Assembly: GCA_963773465.1 (NCBI GenBank)
Contig: CAVZBF010000001.1
Location: 992,001-1,056,000 of the forward strand
DNA from: VBAS01 sp963773465
GTDB taxonomy: Bacteria; Bacteroidota; Bacteroidia; Chitinophagales; Chitinophagaceae
Direction of reading: 5' to 3'
Length of the DNA stretch: 64,000 nt
Shown: piece after piece, positions 16,266-25,909 of the stretch
How the letters are laid out: each line of letters opens with the position of its first letter
Numbering within the stretch: position 1 is the first letter of the stretch
Program-made: the position numbers and the translations under genes
The notes under the pieces: model-generated
Seen by the model: the letters and a program-made list of their open reading frames with translations, nothing else
Databases searched by the model: none
Told to the model about the DNA's origin: nothing

Positions 16266-19200
16266 TACACCGGTATTTTCAAAATAACTTTTGTTCCGCT
16301 CGCTTCACCATGTCCATTACTCAAATCAATAATTTCAACACTGGCATTTAATTCTGCATGTTTATTCAATAGGCTAAGCCTGTTTTCTGTCAATTGCATT
16401 CCCAATGATTTTCTGGAAGTAGCCGTTTTACTTTTTAATTCTTTTGCTTTTTCCCTGCCAACGCCATTATCTTCAATCACGCATTTCAACAATGTTTCAC
16501 TCGACCATGCTAACACGAACACTAAGATGTCCACCTGTTTCTTTATGAAGCAAGCCATGCCATATCGCATTTTCAACATAGGGTTGAATGATCAGTGGCG
16601 GCACTTCTACGCTATCAGTGCTTAGCTTGTCTTCTACTTTTACTTCATAAGTAAATTTTTTATCAAACCGCAATGCTTCCATTTCTATATAAAGCTTCAA
16701 TGCTTCCAGTTCATTGGTAAGAATCACATTTTTACTATTTGAATTATCCAGTATCAGCCGGATAAGCTTCGCAAATTTTGTAAGGTATAAGCGATGCTGT
16801 TGTCTGGTCGCTTTTTACAATATACCGGTTGATCGAGTTCAGGCAATTAAAAATAAAATGAGGATTCATCTGTGCCCTCAATGCCTGCATTTCCACTTCC
16901 GTCATTTTTCTGTTGTGTATCCATTAAGTATACTTTTGCGCTTCCCTTTTTTCTTTTTCCGCTCTTGCCCTTACTATCTTATTTGCACACAAGGAAGCAA
17001 TTGTGGTAAGAATTGACAAATGCTTTTGAGTAAAGAACCATTTTTTTGAGTGTTCGCAATCAATCACTCCCAAAACTTTGTCATCATATATGATAGGAAC
17101 TGATATTTCTGAAAACCTTTGTTCAATCATCTACGATATACCTGTGGTCTTTTGTAGTATCATTTACTGATCTCTGCTTTTCCGCTTAATGCCACAGCTA
17201 CCAACAATACCTTCCCCTGGTTTTATTTCAATGGGCCTGTCTGTATTCAAGCTGCCTTGGGTCTTTTAGGCCATGTGCCGCTTTTTGAACAGATACATTT
17301 CTTTTTTCATCCTTCAGGTAAATAACACAATCTTCAAAATGCAAACGGCCAATACAATTCTTTGCAACATCCCAAAGAATTTCTTCTTCGGTTTGTTGCT
17401 CAGACATACTTGAAGTGAAATAATTGATAGCTTGTTCTGTTTCAAGTTCTTCCTGTTTTCTTTTTAATTTTTGATTACGGCTTCGGATAAATAAGATGCA
17501 CTGCAGCTAACAACAAATAGTGCACAAAAGAGTAATAAACCACCATTGTCTCCAAAGAGGAGGAATTACATTTATTGCGACTTCATTTGCTGCTGCTGTC
17601 CAGTTAATACCATCCGGGACTTGCCTGCACTTTGAACGTATAATTGCCGGCACGGCAGCAGTGAATATCTTGCTTCACGAATATCGACACCTTCCTGCCA
17701 TTGTTTCATCATGACCTTCAAGCATGAACCGGTAATAAATATTACTGAGAACCCTGAAGATTGATCGCCGTAAAACTGAAAAATACATTATTCTTACTGC
17801 ATGTTTAAGCCTGAACTGATCACTCGTTGTTAAATAAAATGTTGAATCATTGAGTTCAGCCTGGGTAATACTTACTTTTAATTGCCGCCGGTTTTGCTGA
17901 CAACTGGTCTGAAAAAAAATAATTAAGACCTCTGCGGCTGCCCCATAACAGTTCTCCATTTCTTGCTTTTATAAAAACTTCCGACCCGAAATTGTTCCGC
18001 GGTTAGCCCAACATTCTGATCAAACACTTCCATCGTGTTCTTTTCCGGATCAAACCGGATGATACATTTAGTATTCGCAATCCATATGTTTCCATTTTCA
18101 TCTTCAAGTATGCCATTACATATATCATATTTCAATCCATCATTTTGACCAAATGATCTAATTTTCCATCGGGTGATATGATCGTGAAACCGCCAACGGT
18201 GGCTACATAGATATTTTCTTTGCTATCCTGGTAAAGAGGAAAACTGCGGCCAGCCGGATAACCGTTCTCCTTTGAATAATGAATTAATTTATCATTTGCC
18301 TTATCATAACAATAAACACCAGATGAAAAAGTAGCGATCCATATCCTTTGCTTTTTATCCTCAAGATATAATCTACCCGCTTACCGGAAAATTCCTTTAA
18401 AAGGGATGATCGTGAGTATGCATCAATGGCATGAGGTCGCAGGGTTTACTGTAAAAATTCCGTTCATGTAGATGCCCAGATCAGTTCCATCAGATGCAGT
18501 AAGCAGACGAAAGAATATTGTTATCTTTTAATGCCTCGCCTTTTGTGCTGTCTACCCGAATAGATGTAAACTGGTCGGTTTTTTCATTAAACAGGCATAA
18601 TCCATTATTAAAGTGCCTGCCCATATTCTTCGAGAGCTATCAATGCAAATGGAACGTATCTCATAACCAAATCCTTCAGACTCTGCATAGAATTTATAAA
18701 ATTTAACTTTGTCATTTTCTTTATCCCACCGGATCAGTTTTTCAAAAGCACCCATCCATAGGATCCCGTTTTTATCTTCGGTGATATCAGCTATAAAACT
18801 ATCATAGAAATTTCCCTGGCCATCATGAAACATATTTTTATAACCAGCCCTCCTGTCATATATATCAAAACTGCTTATGCCGGCAATAGTAGACCCAAGG
18901 ATAACATCTCCCTGGGGGCTGCAAAGTATTCGTCTTGTATGGTTACTGCCAATAGAATTTATATTAATAGGGTCATGAGTTAGCCAGGTCACATTATCCG
19001 AACTATCAATGATCACCAATCCACTGATGATCGGTAGCTACCAGGAGGCTTCCATTTGCAGCCGGACGTATTTCATTCAGAATTGTTGGTTTTTGCTGAT
19101 TGTTTAATGCACGGGTAAGCGGAAACATTTTTGTAACCTGTCCGGTCTTAGTATCAATGATCTTAACCCCATCATTCCTGAAAGCAATAGCGATTTCATG

Positions 19201-19877
19201 GTCGCTATACTTACAAAGACTCATAATTTCCTTTAAAGGTTTTTCAAAGATGACTTTGCCTGTAGCATAATCAAATATCATTACACCAGTGCGGGTTCCA
19301 TAAAGAACCTGGTCTTCGCCAAATGGCTCGGCATCACTAAACTGATCATAGCGAAGTTGATCTGGAATAAAGCTTAACTTTTCCCATTTATTTGTTGTTT
19401 CATTGAAAGAAAATTGGCCAAGAGATGTAAATATAACCGGGCCATATTTTCTTTGTATCCAGAATGGTTCTGCTGGCAAACCTATTTATCGTATCGTCAA
19501 TAACTACCCGATGAAAATTTCTCTTTTCTTCTATCCAACTAATCCCTTCCGATGTTCCCATCCAGATACGATTACGGCTATCACAGGTAAGATGAATAAC
19601 ATTATTTGAAGCCATCTCTGGCTGCTGCTTTTTTAAATAACTGGTAACACCATAGCCGTCAAACACATTCAGGCCTTCTAAAGTGCCGATCCATAAAAAC
19701 CCTTTTTTGTCAATGACAAGGCTTGACACATAATTATCTGATAAGCCATCCGACATCGACAAATGAAAAAAAGCAGGAGCTTGTGCCTCTGTTTTTAAAA
19801 GAGGAAAAAGACAAAAGCGCAATTAATGAAAGGCGAGACTTGAGATTTAAGCTGTTCAAAACAAGGGGTTTACTCAT
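16265..19877 (-). CDS. Two-component propeller / GAF / LytS-type histidine kinase (frameshifted)
   Basis: Minus-strand pieces over 3.6 kb make one protein of roughly 1,200 residues. The start is ATG 19877, with a signal peptide ending near TEAQA. The N-terminal 650 residues are two-component propeller repeats (FLWIGTLEGLNVFDGYG, RIWMGTSEGISW, GILWMGAFEKLIRW, GNIWIANTKCIIRFD). A Y_Y_Y domain follows, then a membrane helix (WWFITLLCTICC), a GAF domain (EILWDVAKNCIGRLHFEDC, VLGVIDCEH) and a LytS-type kinase whose phospho-accepting His is in MNPHFIFNCLNSINRYI. The ATPase part has QPYVENAIWHGL and CVIEDNGVGREKA. At least eight frame changes break it, yet all domains are recognisable, so sequence error is more likely than decay. 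It probably senses an extracellular ligand and phosphorylates the LytTR regulator encoded next. Confidence 0.8.
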
Positions 19878-20841
19878 ATTAAAATTAGGCTATTCTCGTT
19901 TCCACGTCAATAGGGTTGAGTAGTTGACATATAAATCCATGTGTCTTACGTAAAAACTGAGTAGATGGGTTTAAAGGTAAACGTCTACTGATATTAGTCC
20001 AAACTCCCGATTTGGATATGTTCTTGAATAAAAAATCTCAAATTATTTATACGTTTTTGCGTACGGCCAGAATTCAGCCCTTTCAATTAAAAATCTTTAT
20101 GCCTTAAACGACAACATCTTGCGCTACAATAGTTTTGATAGATCCCTTATTGCACTTGAGAGTCACGTAAAAACTTTTACTAGATATAAGGCAATAACAA
20201 TTCAGGTGAAATTATATTTGGAAGTAATTGAAAAAAAAGAGACCAGGTTAGTCTCTTGCCCGTCAATCACGTTGTATAATAAACTTTCAAAAACTATTGC
20301 TGAATATTTTCCAGGTTTCGGGTTTTGAGTAATCCCTTATGAGGTAACAAGGGCCGGTTATTCTGTAAATTAAATCATTGGTTTCGTGTAATCAGTCTAT
20401 ATTGTTCCTTCTCTTGAAACAGATATTTTTTCAATGTACAACGGAATAATACCTTCCATTCTTTTCACCGACTTTCTCGATAAAAGGTTTATCTATTTCT
20501 TCATTGTCTTGTCGCATACATTGTAAATGCCAGCCAGTTCTTTGGTTGAATAAATGAAAGTATAGTATCAGAAAGATTTGTAATTGCTGTTAATTGCCCT
20601 TAATTGTATTTATACATTTTTTATCGGTTCCGTTTGCTCTCTATTTATAGTTTAATTGACTCAAGGCCCATTACGCAGAAGTCTATATAGTTTAATGAAT
20701 CACAAATATTTTTTGCAACTTTTTTTCTATTGGTTTCACGTGGCAAGCCTTTATAAACATAACCTGACAAAATTTTGCAAAAAACTGTACAGACTTACAC
20801 AAACTGGAAATTGAGTTTTTGAGCTATTATACTTTGCATCG
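19878..20841. other. Long AT-rich region without a convincing gene
   Basis: Nearly 1 kb separates the kinase start from the first gene of the integrated element. The only open frame of note (20119-20328, plus, 69 codons) has no recognisable pattern and no leader signal, so it is not called. The left boundary of the integrated element should lie here, but I could not find a copy of the tRNA-Arg 3' end or of its terminator. A short CCCTT...AAGGG palindrome is at 20335-20356. The kinase promoter should be at the left end of this stretch. Confidence 0.5.
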
Positions 20842-21135
20842 ATGTTAAAATCCTTCAACCAACTATGTATGAAAGAAGAATTGCAAAAAATCAATCAAAA
20901 ACTTGACTTACTTCTTACCGAAGTAAGCAAACTGCGAAGCTTACGCTCTTTTTCAAACAACGAAGAAACATTTACAATTAAAGAAGCAGCAAAAAAGTTA
21001 AACCTATCAGTAGCTCGTGTTTATGCTTTAATCTATGAAGGAAAGCTGAAACCGCTTCAAAGAAAAAAGTTTAGTCGCATTCAATTTACCCGGGAAATCT
21101 TAAACCAATATATCTATGGACATCCTAAACAATGA
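20842..21135 (+). CDS. Excisionase-type helix-turn-helix protein
   Basis: 97 residues (or 88 if ATG 20869 is used, giving MKEELQKINQKLDLL). The N-terminal part is a short coiled coil, followed by a HTH_17/MerR-like winged helix: FTIKEAAKKLNLSVARVYALIYEGKLKPLQ, ending with FSRIQFTREILNQYI. This domain is typical of recombination directionality factors and element-encoded regulators. It is the first gene of a rightward run that ends with a serine recombinase, so an excisionase or regulator role is likely (inference). A TATACTTTG box at 20828-20836 resembles the Bacteroidota -7 element and, if used, would favour the downstream start. Confidence 0.75.
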   Translation: MLKSFNQLCMKEELQKINQKLDLLLTEVSKLRSLRSFSNNEETFTIKEAAKKLNLSVARVYALIYEGKLKPLQRKKFSRIQFTREILNQYIYGHPKQ

Positions 21136-21385
21136 AAAATCAGATGATGCAAACTTAACACCACTTGAAAGTTTGTTAGGCCAGCTTCTGCTTAATCAGA
21201 TAATTAAGAAAGCAGAACAGCACATGAAGGAATCAGGCTTTGAAAATCTCTTAGATTATATCACGGCTCTGCTTTTGGAATATTATTCAAAAAAGAATGA
21301 TCAGGAATGTTTTAAATCCAGTTACTACTATAAAACCAAGCGCAATGGCAATTGTAAAAGAAAAGTACACAGCTCAGAAAATTAA
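21116..21385 (+). CDS. Small hypothetical protein of the mobile element
   Basis: 89 residues, overlapping the end of the HTH gene by 20 bases and the next gene's likely start by about 40. The middle part is an amphipathic helix series (LESLLGQLLLNQIIKKAEQH, FENLLDYITALLLEYYSKK), and the last 25 residues are polar and basic. No family is recognised. The tight overlap on both sides suggests translational coupling within the element. The final 30 residues could be an artefact if the true gene ends earlier through an indel. Confidence 0.5.
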   Translation: MDILNNEKSDDANLTPLESLLGQLLLNQIIKKAEQHMKESGFENLLDYITALLLEYYSKKNDQECFKSSYYYKTKRNGNCKRKVHSSEN

Positions 21386-21749
21386 TCTGCTCTTTCAACT
21401 CCTTCAATCCGACTATGACGATAACAGGCCACGAGAGTATGACATCTGTGTAGATGATTTAAAGGTTGTGAGAAGGACTACCGATCCCGAAAAATTCTTT
21501 GCTCATGAAGACTTCATTAATGAAGAGACAAATTATGTCACAGTTACACTATATGAAGGCACTTCAAAGAGAAACACCCGATATGTCTATAACATGAAAG
21601 ATGGAGAGGAGGAAAAGACTACTCTATCAGGTATTGAGCAAACCGTGCATGATAAAATAAACGTTCAAAGAAAACAATGGGTTTTGAACAGCTTCAAAAA
21701 GAAAACGAAGAACTTAAAGGAGAACTGGAGGAGCAAAACGAATACATAG
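21345..21749 (+). CDS. Mobile-element hypothetical protein, N-terminal piece
   Basis: 135 residues when started at ATG 21345 (MAIVKEKYTAQKINLLFQLL); an upstream ATG at 21297 is possible. It is rich in charged residues (DYDDNRPREYDICVDDLKVV, RTTDPEKFFAHEDF). The last 25 residues are a run of Lys and Asn that looks like out-of-frame translation. Adding one T to the T4 run at 21682-21685 would join this frame directly to the coiled-coil frame that begins with GFEQLQKENEELK, giving a single protein of about 286 residues ending at 22204. I think this is the real gene; family unknown. Confidence 0.5.
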   Translation: MAIVKEKYTAQKINLLFQLLQSDYDDNRPREYDICVDDLKVVRRTTDPEKFFAHEDFINEETNYVTVTLYEGTSKRNTRYVYNMKDGEEEKTTLSGIEQTVHDKINVQRKQWVLNSFKKKTKNLKENWRSKTNT

Positions 21750-22204
21750 AAAAGTTGGAAACAATGATTGAAGAAGAGAAATCTAAAAAAGCATCTATTA
21801 AAGATAATTGGGGTGAAGTCTTTTCTCTTGCTCTTGAAGGGATGGTTAGAAGAAATACACATTTATTAAACGGTATTCCATTAATCGGACAAGGACTTGC
21901 AGGAGTGGTAGAGCAAGACAATAAAAGAATTGAAGACAAAGTAGAAAATGCCGAATCAAAAGTTGAAGAAAGGCAAGTCACGTTTCAAAAAGCTCATAAG
22001 CATGAAATACATTTATCAGACGAAGAAAAAAAACTGATTGCTTATTATAAAAAGCTACAAGAAACTTTTACGGAAAAAGAATTGACGACTATAATAAGAA
22101 TCATTGGATTGTTTTCGATGGAGAAAGAAAATATTCAGACCGTTTATGAAATGCTGACTGAAGAAATAGAAAAACAAGAACAGGAGGCGATAATTGGAAA
22201 TTAA
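21677..22204 (+). CDS. Coiled-coil protein of the mobile element (likely C-terminal piece)
   Basis: 175 residues. The N-terminal part is a coiled coil (LQKENEELKGELEEQNEYIE), followed by a hydrophobic patch (THLLNGIPLIGQGLAGVVEQ), a second helical region (NKRIEDKVENAESKVEE) and a C-terminal helical domain (LSDEEKKLIAYYKKLQETF, ELTTIIRIIGLFSM). It overlaps the previous frame by 73 bases, and the join falls at a T4 run, so both may be one gene. No known family is recognised. The location between the HTH gene and the recombinase marks it as element cargo or an element maintenance function. Confidence 0.55.
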   Translation: MGFEQLQKENEELKGELEEQNEYIEKLETMIEEEKSKKASIKDNWGEVFSLALEGMVRRNTHLLNGIPLIGQGLAGVVEQDNKRIEDKVENAESKVEERQVTFQKAHKHEIHLSDEEKKLIAYYKKLQETFTEKELTTIIRIIGLFSMEKENIQTVYEMLTEEIEKQEQEAIIGN

Positions 22205-22243
22205 AATATATTTGATTGATAATCAATAAATTGTAAATTTGAA

Positions 22244-22501
22244 ATGAGATCAATGAAAAGTAAAATCATTTCGCTTCCAAAGCAAACAATCTCAAAAAAC
22301 GATCCGTTTCCAGATAAGGTAAGCTTAGAAGAATTGAGAAAAATTTGGAATGAAGGAAACTGTTATTATACAGACGAAGAATTAATGAGAATAAGAGAAT
22401 GGTTATATGCTTTAGCTGAAATCGTTTTAAGATTAACGAATGAAAAGGAAAATGAAAACAAGTTTAATGTTGTTGATCTTGAACTCAAACAAGCGAGTTA
22501 A
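22244..22501 (+). CDS. Small hypothetical protein upstream of recombinase
   Basis: 85 residues (or 82 from ATG 22253). The core SLEELRKIWNEGNCYYTDEELMRIREWLYALAEI is a predicted helical pair, followed by a charged stretch (NEKENENKFNVVDLELKQAS). Small proteins of this pattern are often found immediately upstream of serine recombinases in Bacteroidota elements; a function has not been assigned as far as I know. It lies 27 bases upstream of the recombinase gene and is probably co-transcribed with it. Confidence 0.6.
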   Translation: MRSMKSKIISLPKQTISKNDPFPDKVSLEELRKIWNEGNCYYTDEELMRIREWLYALAEIVLRLTNEKENENKFNVVDLELKQAS

Positions 22502-22528
22502 AGTTGTCTATAAATTAATCTACACGTT

Positions 22529-24076
22529 ATGAAAAAAGCAATTCTTTATGTCAGAGTATCAACGGACGAACAGGCAGAAAAAGACCACAGCCTGGCATTT
22601 CAGGAAGAACGTCTTAGACAATATTGTTCATTAAATGGAATAGAGATCGTCGCATTTTTTAAGGAAGATTATTCTGCAAAAACATTTGAAAGGCCAGAGT
22701 TTAAAAAACTGCTGGCCTTTTTAAAAAAGAAAAAACACGTAGCTGATTTGTTGCTGTTTTTGAAATGGGATAGATTCTCACGTAATATCGCAGAAGCTTA
22801 TTCTATGATTAAGCAATTAGCAGATTTAGATATAGAACCTCAATCTATCGAACAGCCTTTGGATATGAAAATTCCGGAAAGCAAAATCATGCTGGCAATC
22901 TATCTCGCTACACCTGAAGTGGAAAATGATCGCAGGGCAATGAATGTGAAAGATGGAATGTATAAAGCAATAAAGGCAGGACGCTGGATGGGAATTGCGC
23001 CAAAAGGATATAAGCGTAGCGTTGACGAAAACTTAAAGCCGTGTATTATTCCTGGTAATGATGGACCATTAGTTAAATGGGCATTTGAACAAATGGCAAC
23101 CGGAGCTTATGCAATTGATGATGTACGGAAAATGGTAAATGGAAAAGGGTTAAAGGTCAGTCGAAATGCCTTTTGGTGTTTATTACGACATCCTGTATAC
23201 ATTGCTAAAATGAAAGTCCCAGCATATAAGGGTGAACCTGAAATGGTAGTAACAGCCAAACATCCAGCAATTGTTTCAGATGCGCTTTTTTATGAGGTAC
23301 AAGAAGTTTTGGATGGCAAAAGAAAAATAAACCATCCGACAGTACATTGCAAACGGGAACCTTGGCCATTGCGAGGGTTTCTGAAATGCCCTCGTTGTGG
23401 TCGAAGTTTAACAGGGAGCACGTCAAAGGGTAATGGTGGTATCTATTATTACTATCATTGTATAAAAGGGTGCAAAGAACGTCATAAAGCAAACGAAGTA
23501 AATGATGGGTTTTACGGTCAATTAACTGTTGCCAGCAGAAACGAAAAAGCAATTCGTTCGTATGAACTCATATTCAAGAATAGCGCCGTAAAAAATGGCA
23601 AAGACAAAGTAACATTGATGAACAAATACCAGCAGGAATTAGATACCAATAAAAAGAGATTGCAGAATGCTCAAACTTTGATGCTTGACGGACAGCTAAA
23701 TCCAGGAGATTATCAAGACATAAGATCGAAGCTACAGCCGCAAATAGAAAAACTGATGAAGGAAATAACCGTGCTTGATCATAAAAACCCTGAAGAAAAT
23801 AACATGAAAGATTTTGGATTTCTTTATTTGAGAAACGTCGATAAAATATTTAAGGCAGCTACATTGGAGGAAAAGCACAGAATAGTTGGTTTGACATATC
23901 CGGAAAAGATGACTTTTCAGAATGGAGCATTTCAAACCACAAACGGCTCAGATATCATTTCGCTGCTTTGCAGACCTGGCAAGGTTTTCAGCGATAAAAA
24001 GGGAAAGCCGCAAAAAAATTTTTGCGGCCTTTCCCAAGAGGTGACCCCGTCAGGATTCAAACCTGAAACCTTCTGA
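22529..24076 (+). CDS. Large serine recombinase (integrase)
   Basis: 515 residues. The resolvase catalytic domain (about 3-150) has the nucleophilic serine at position 11 (YVRVSTDEQAEKDHS) and the arginine-containing KWDRFSRN. A Recombinase DNA-binding domain follows (about 155-270: KDGMYKAIKAGRWMGIAPKGY), then a zinc ribbon (about 285-315: FLKCPRCGRSLTG and YHCIKGC) and a coiled coil (about 355-415). Large serine recombinases integrate elements by short att-site exchange. The last residues (FCGLSQEVTPSGFKPETF) are translated from the tRNA-Arg terminator and gene, so the reading frame was completed by host DNA on integration. Confidence 0.9.
   Translation: MKKAILYVRVSTDEQAEKDHSLAFQEERLRQYCSLNGIEIVAFFKEDYSAKTFERPEFKKLLAFLKKKKHVADLLLFLKWDRFSRNIAEAYSMIKQLADLDIEPQSIEQPLDMKIPESKIMLAIYLATPEVENDRRAMNVKDGMYKAIKAGRWMGIAPKGYKRSVDENLKPCIIPGNDGPLVKWAFEQMATGAYAIDDVRKMVNGKGLKVSRNAFWCLLRHPVYIAKMKVPAYKGEPEMVVTAKHPAIVSDALFYEVQEVLDGKRKINHPTVHCKREPWPLRGFLKCPRCGRSLTGSTSKGNGGIYYYYHCIKGCKERHKANEVNDGFYGQLTVASRNEKAIRSYELIFKNSAVKNGKDKVTLMNKYQQELDTNKKRLQNAQTLMLDGQLNPGDYQDIRSKLQPQIEKLMKEITVLDHKNPEENNMKDFGFLYLRNVDKIFKAATLEEKHRIVGLTYPEKMTFQNGAFQTTNGSDIISLLCRPGKVFSDKKGKPQKNFCGLSQEVTPSGFKPETF
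24001..24035 (-). terminator. Terminator of tRNA-Arg
   Basis: On the minus strand GGGAAAGGCCGCAAAAA pairs with TTTTTTTGCGGCTTTCCC and is followed by TTTTTATC. The stem is long and nearly perfect and lies 6 bases past the tRNA 3' end. It is embedded in the 3' end of the recombinase frame on the opposite strand. Confidence 0.8.
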
Positions 24077-24115
24077 TCCGTAGTCAGATGCTCTATTCAA
24101 TTGAGCTACGGGGCC
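24042..24115 (-). tRNA. tRNA-Arg(ACG)
   Basis: The 74-base minus-strand sequence folds into the cloverleaf: acceptor GGCCCCG with CGGGGTC, D-arm around GCTC, anticodon stem TCTGA/TCAGA with loop CTACGGA (anticodon ACG, read as ICG), T-arm TCAGG/CTGA with loop TTTGAATC, and discriminator A. No CCA is encoded; the next bases are CCT. The recombinase coding frame on the other strand overlaps the 3' 35 bases of the gene. Confidence 0.95.
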
Positions 24116-24129
24116 ATTCGATAGGGCGG

Positions 24130-24160
24130 CAAAAATAAGGCAAAATGCCCTGTATGCCAA
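24130..24160 (-). promoter_or_regulatory. Predicted promoter of tRNA-Arg
   Basis: On the minus strand TTG (24158-24160) is followed by 20 bases and then TATTTTTG (24130-24137), an exact match to the Bacteroidota TAnnTTTG -7 element, ending 14 bases upstream of the tRNA 5' end. Confidence 0.6.
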
Positions 24161-24259
24161 AAGACAGTCAATGTCTTAAAAGATCCTTTTCATTTCTTAA
24201 CAAATTTCCTTGAAAGCCAGCACACCAACATTCTTTTTTTTCCGTTTTGCCTTTTTAAA

Positions 24260-25003
24260 ATGAAAAAGGCCACCACCAACATACTCGTCCTTTTTTTATT
24301 TCTAACTGGCTTTGCTCAAAAAGATTCTGTTGAAGTTTTATTTGCTTTCCGCATAACCGATTACCAGGTTAAATTAAATGATTCGGTCACCGTTGTCCAG
24401 GTAAATCTGCCTGATGCACTTCCTGTATCCATTCATGATAACCAGATCGGTATTTTAAAACATCGTTATATGAACGGCACCTTAGATACAACTCTTATCG
24501 GCTGGGGCAGGTGTCATCTTATAAAAGGCAACTATTATTATTTTGCCATCAATAAATATCAAACAGAGGAACCTGAACAAGGTGACTTGCTTTATACAAA
24601 ATGCAAAACTCCTGTTTATTATAAAAGCTTATTGTTTGATATAAACCGTCATGCGATCAGCCTCACAACAGTTGATGATAACCAATTTTATCATGCGGCA
24701 GAAATCTTTCAATTGAATCAACAAAAGGAAAAGACCTTCCTTGATTCAATGGTTGCCGATATACGATTTACAGGAGCCACCATGAAAAAACAAATGCCCG
24801 AACAAAACCAGCCAGTGGAAGGAGGATTGTTTAACGGCAAAAGATTATTTGATGCAATGGAAATATCAACGAAGAACGAGTTGGAAGAATTCTTAAAATA
24901 CATTGTTGCCCGGCCGGAACGATATGCCGGCAATACATGGAAATTATCCGAGATATATGCTACATGGATGATAAATAAAACCCCGCAAGTGATTGCAAAC
25001 TGA
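24260..25003 (+). CDS. Secreted hypothetical protein
   Basis: 247 residues with a signal peptide (MKKATTNILVLFLFLTGFAQ). The mature protein is mixed alpha/beta with GWGRCHLIKGNYYYFAINKY, LLYTKCKTPVYYKSLLFDINR and a C-terminal helical region (LEEFLKYIVARPERYAGNTW) that may be a separate small domain. No known family is recognised. The gene starts 145 bases to the right of the tRNA, reads away from it, and is 18 bases upstream of the reductase gene, so the two may be co-transcribed. Confidence 0.7.
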   Translation: MKKATTNILVLFLFLTGFAQKDSVEVLFAFRITDYQVKLNDSVTVVQVNLPDALPVSIHDNQIGILKHRYMNGTLDTTLIGWGRCHLIKGNYYYFAINKYQTEEPEQGDLLYTKCKTPVYYKSLLFDINRHAISLTTVDDNQFYHAAEIFQLNQQKEKTFLDSMVADIRFTGATMKKQMPEQNQPVEGGLFNGKRLFDAMEISTKNELEEFLKYIVARPERYAGNTWKLSEIYATWMINKTPQVIAN

Positions 25004-25021
25004 TGAAGTTATATTTGCTGC

Positions 25022-25909
25022 ATGAAGATCCTTATCACGGGAGCCAATGGTTTTTTGGGATACTATCTTGTTGAACAATTACTGAAAAAAAACTTTTCAG
25101 TAACTGCCACCGGCAAAGGCGAATGCCGCCTGCCGTTTACTCATAATATAAACTTTCAATGGCTGTCAATGGATTTTACCGATCCATTTTCTATTCATGA
25201 TGTTTTTGAAAATATAAAACCAGATATTGTAATTCATGCCGGCGCGATGAGCAAGCCGGATGAATGTGAAACTAACCAGATGCTTGCCTACCTCGTAAAC
25301 GTGGAAGGAACGGTACAGCTTTTAATTAATGCTGCCGATATAAAAAGCTTTTTTGTTTTTGTATCGACTGATTTTGTTTTTGACGGTGAAAAAGGAATGT
25401 ACAATGAAAACGACATCCCGAATCCCGTAAACTATTATGGCCGCACAAAACTTGAAGCGGAAGAGGCGGTAAAAGAGTATGAATTTGATTGGGCAATTGT
25501 AAGAACAGTGTTGGTGTATGGAAAAAATCATTCAGGCCACAACAACATTTTGAAGATCGTAAAAGAAAAATTAGAAAAAGGAGAGGAGTATAATGTAGTC
25601 GACGACCAGGTAAGAACACCAACCTATGTTGAAGATCTTGCAAAAGGAATCATTTCCATCGTTGAAAAAAAAGCACGCGGGATTTTTCATTTATCGGGAA
25701 AAGATCTACTCACTCCTTATGAAATGGCGATTAAAACCGCAGCGCATCTTAAACTTGATAGTTCTGTTATAAAAAAAGTTACCGCGTCATCCTTTAGCCA
25801 ACCGGCAAAGAGGCCGCTTAAAACAGGTTTTGTTATTGATAAAGCCAGGAAAGAATTGGGATACGCGCCGATGAGTTTTGATGAGGGGCTTGTAAAAACA
25901 TTCAGTTGA
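25022..25909 (+). CDS. RmlD-like NAD(P)-dependent sugar reductase/epimerase
   Basis: 295 residues with an extended-SDR fold. It has the N-terminal Rossmann motif (ITGANGFLGYYLVEQL), the structural HAGAMSKPDECE segment, the active-site serine/threonine region VSTDFVFDGEKGMYNE and the YxxxK pair in NYYGRTKLEAEEAV. This order matches dTDP-4-dehydrorhamnose reductase (RmlD) family proteins, which reduce nucleotide-linked keto sugars, though many homologues have other substrates. No other rhamnose-pathway gene is beside it, so a specific substrate cannot be given. Its stop codon directly abuts that of the convergent DUF1684 gene. Confidence 0.85.
   Translation: MKILITGANGFLGYYLVEQLLKKNFSVTATGKGECRLPFTHNINFQWLSMDFTDPFSIHDVFENIKPDIVIHAGAMSKPDECETNQMLAYLVNVEGTVQLLINAADIKSFFVFVSTDFVFDGEKGMYNENDIPNPVNYYGRTKLEAEEAVKEYEFDWAIVRTVLVYGKNHSGHNNILKIVKEKLEKGEEYNVVDDQVRTPTYVEDLAKGIISIVEKKARGIFHLSGKDLLTPYEMAIKTAAHLKLDSSVIKKVTASSFSQPAKRPLKTGFVIDKARKELGYAPMSFDEGLVKTFS

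Noticed and set aside
20119..20328. 69-codon frame in the long gap left of the mobile element
   Set aside because: It shows no recognisable domain or leader; frames of this size are expected by chance in AT-rich DNA.
20842..24076. Possibility that the element carries a defence or toxin-antitoxin cargo
   Set aside because: None of the small proteins shows a recognisable toxin, antitoxin, nuclease or defence motif; only an HTH protein and a recombinase can be supported.
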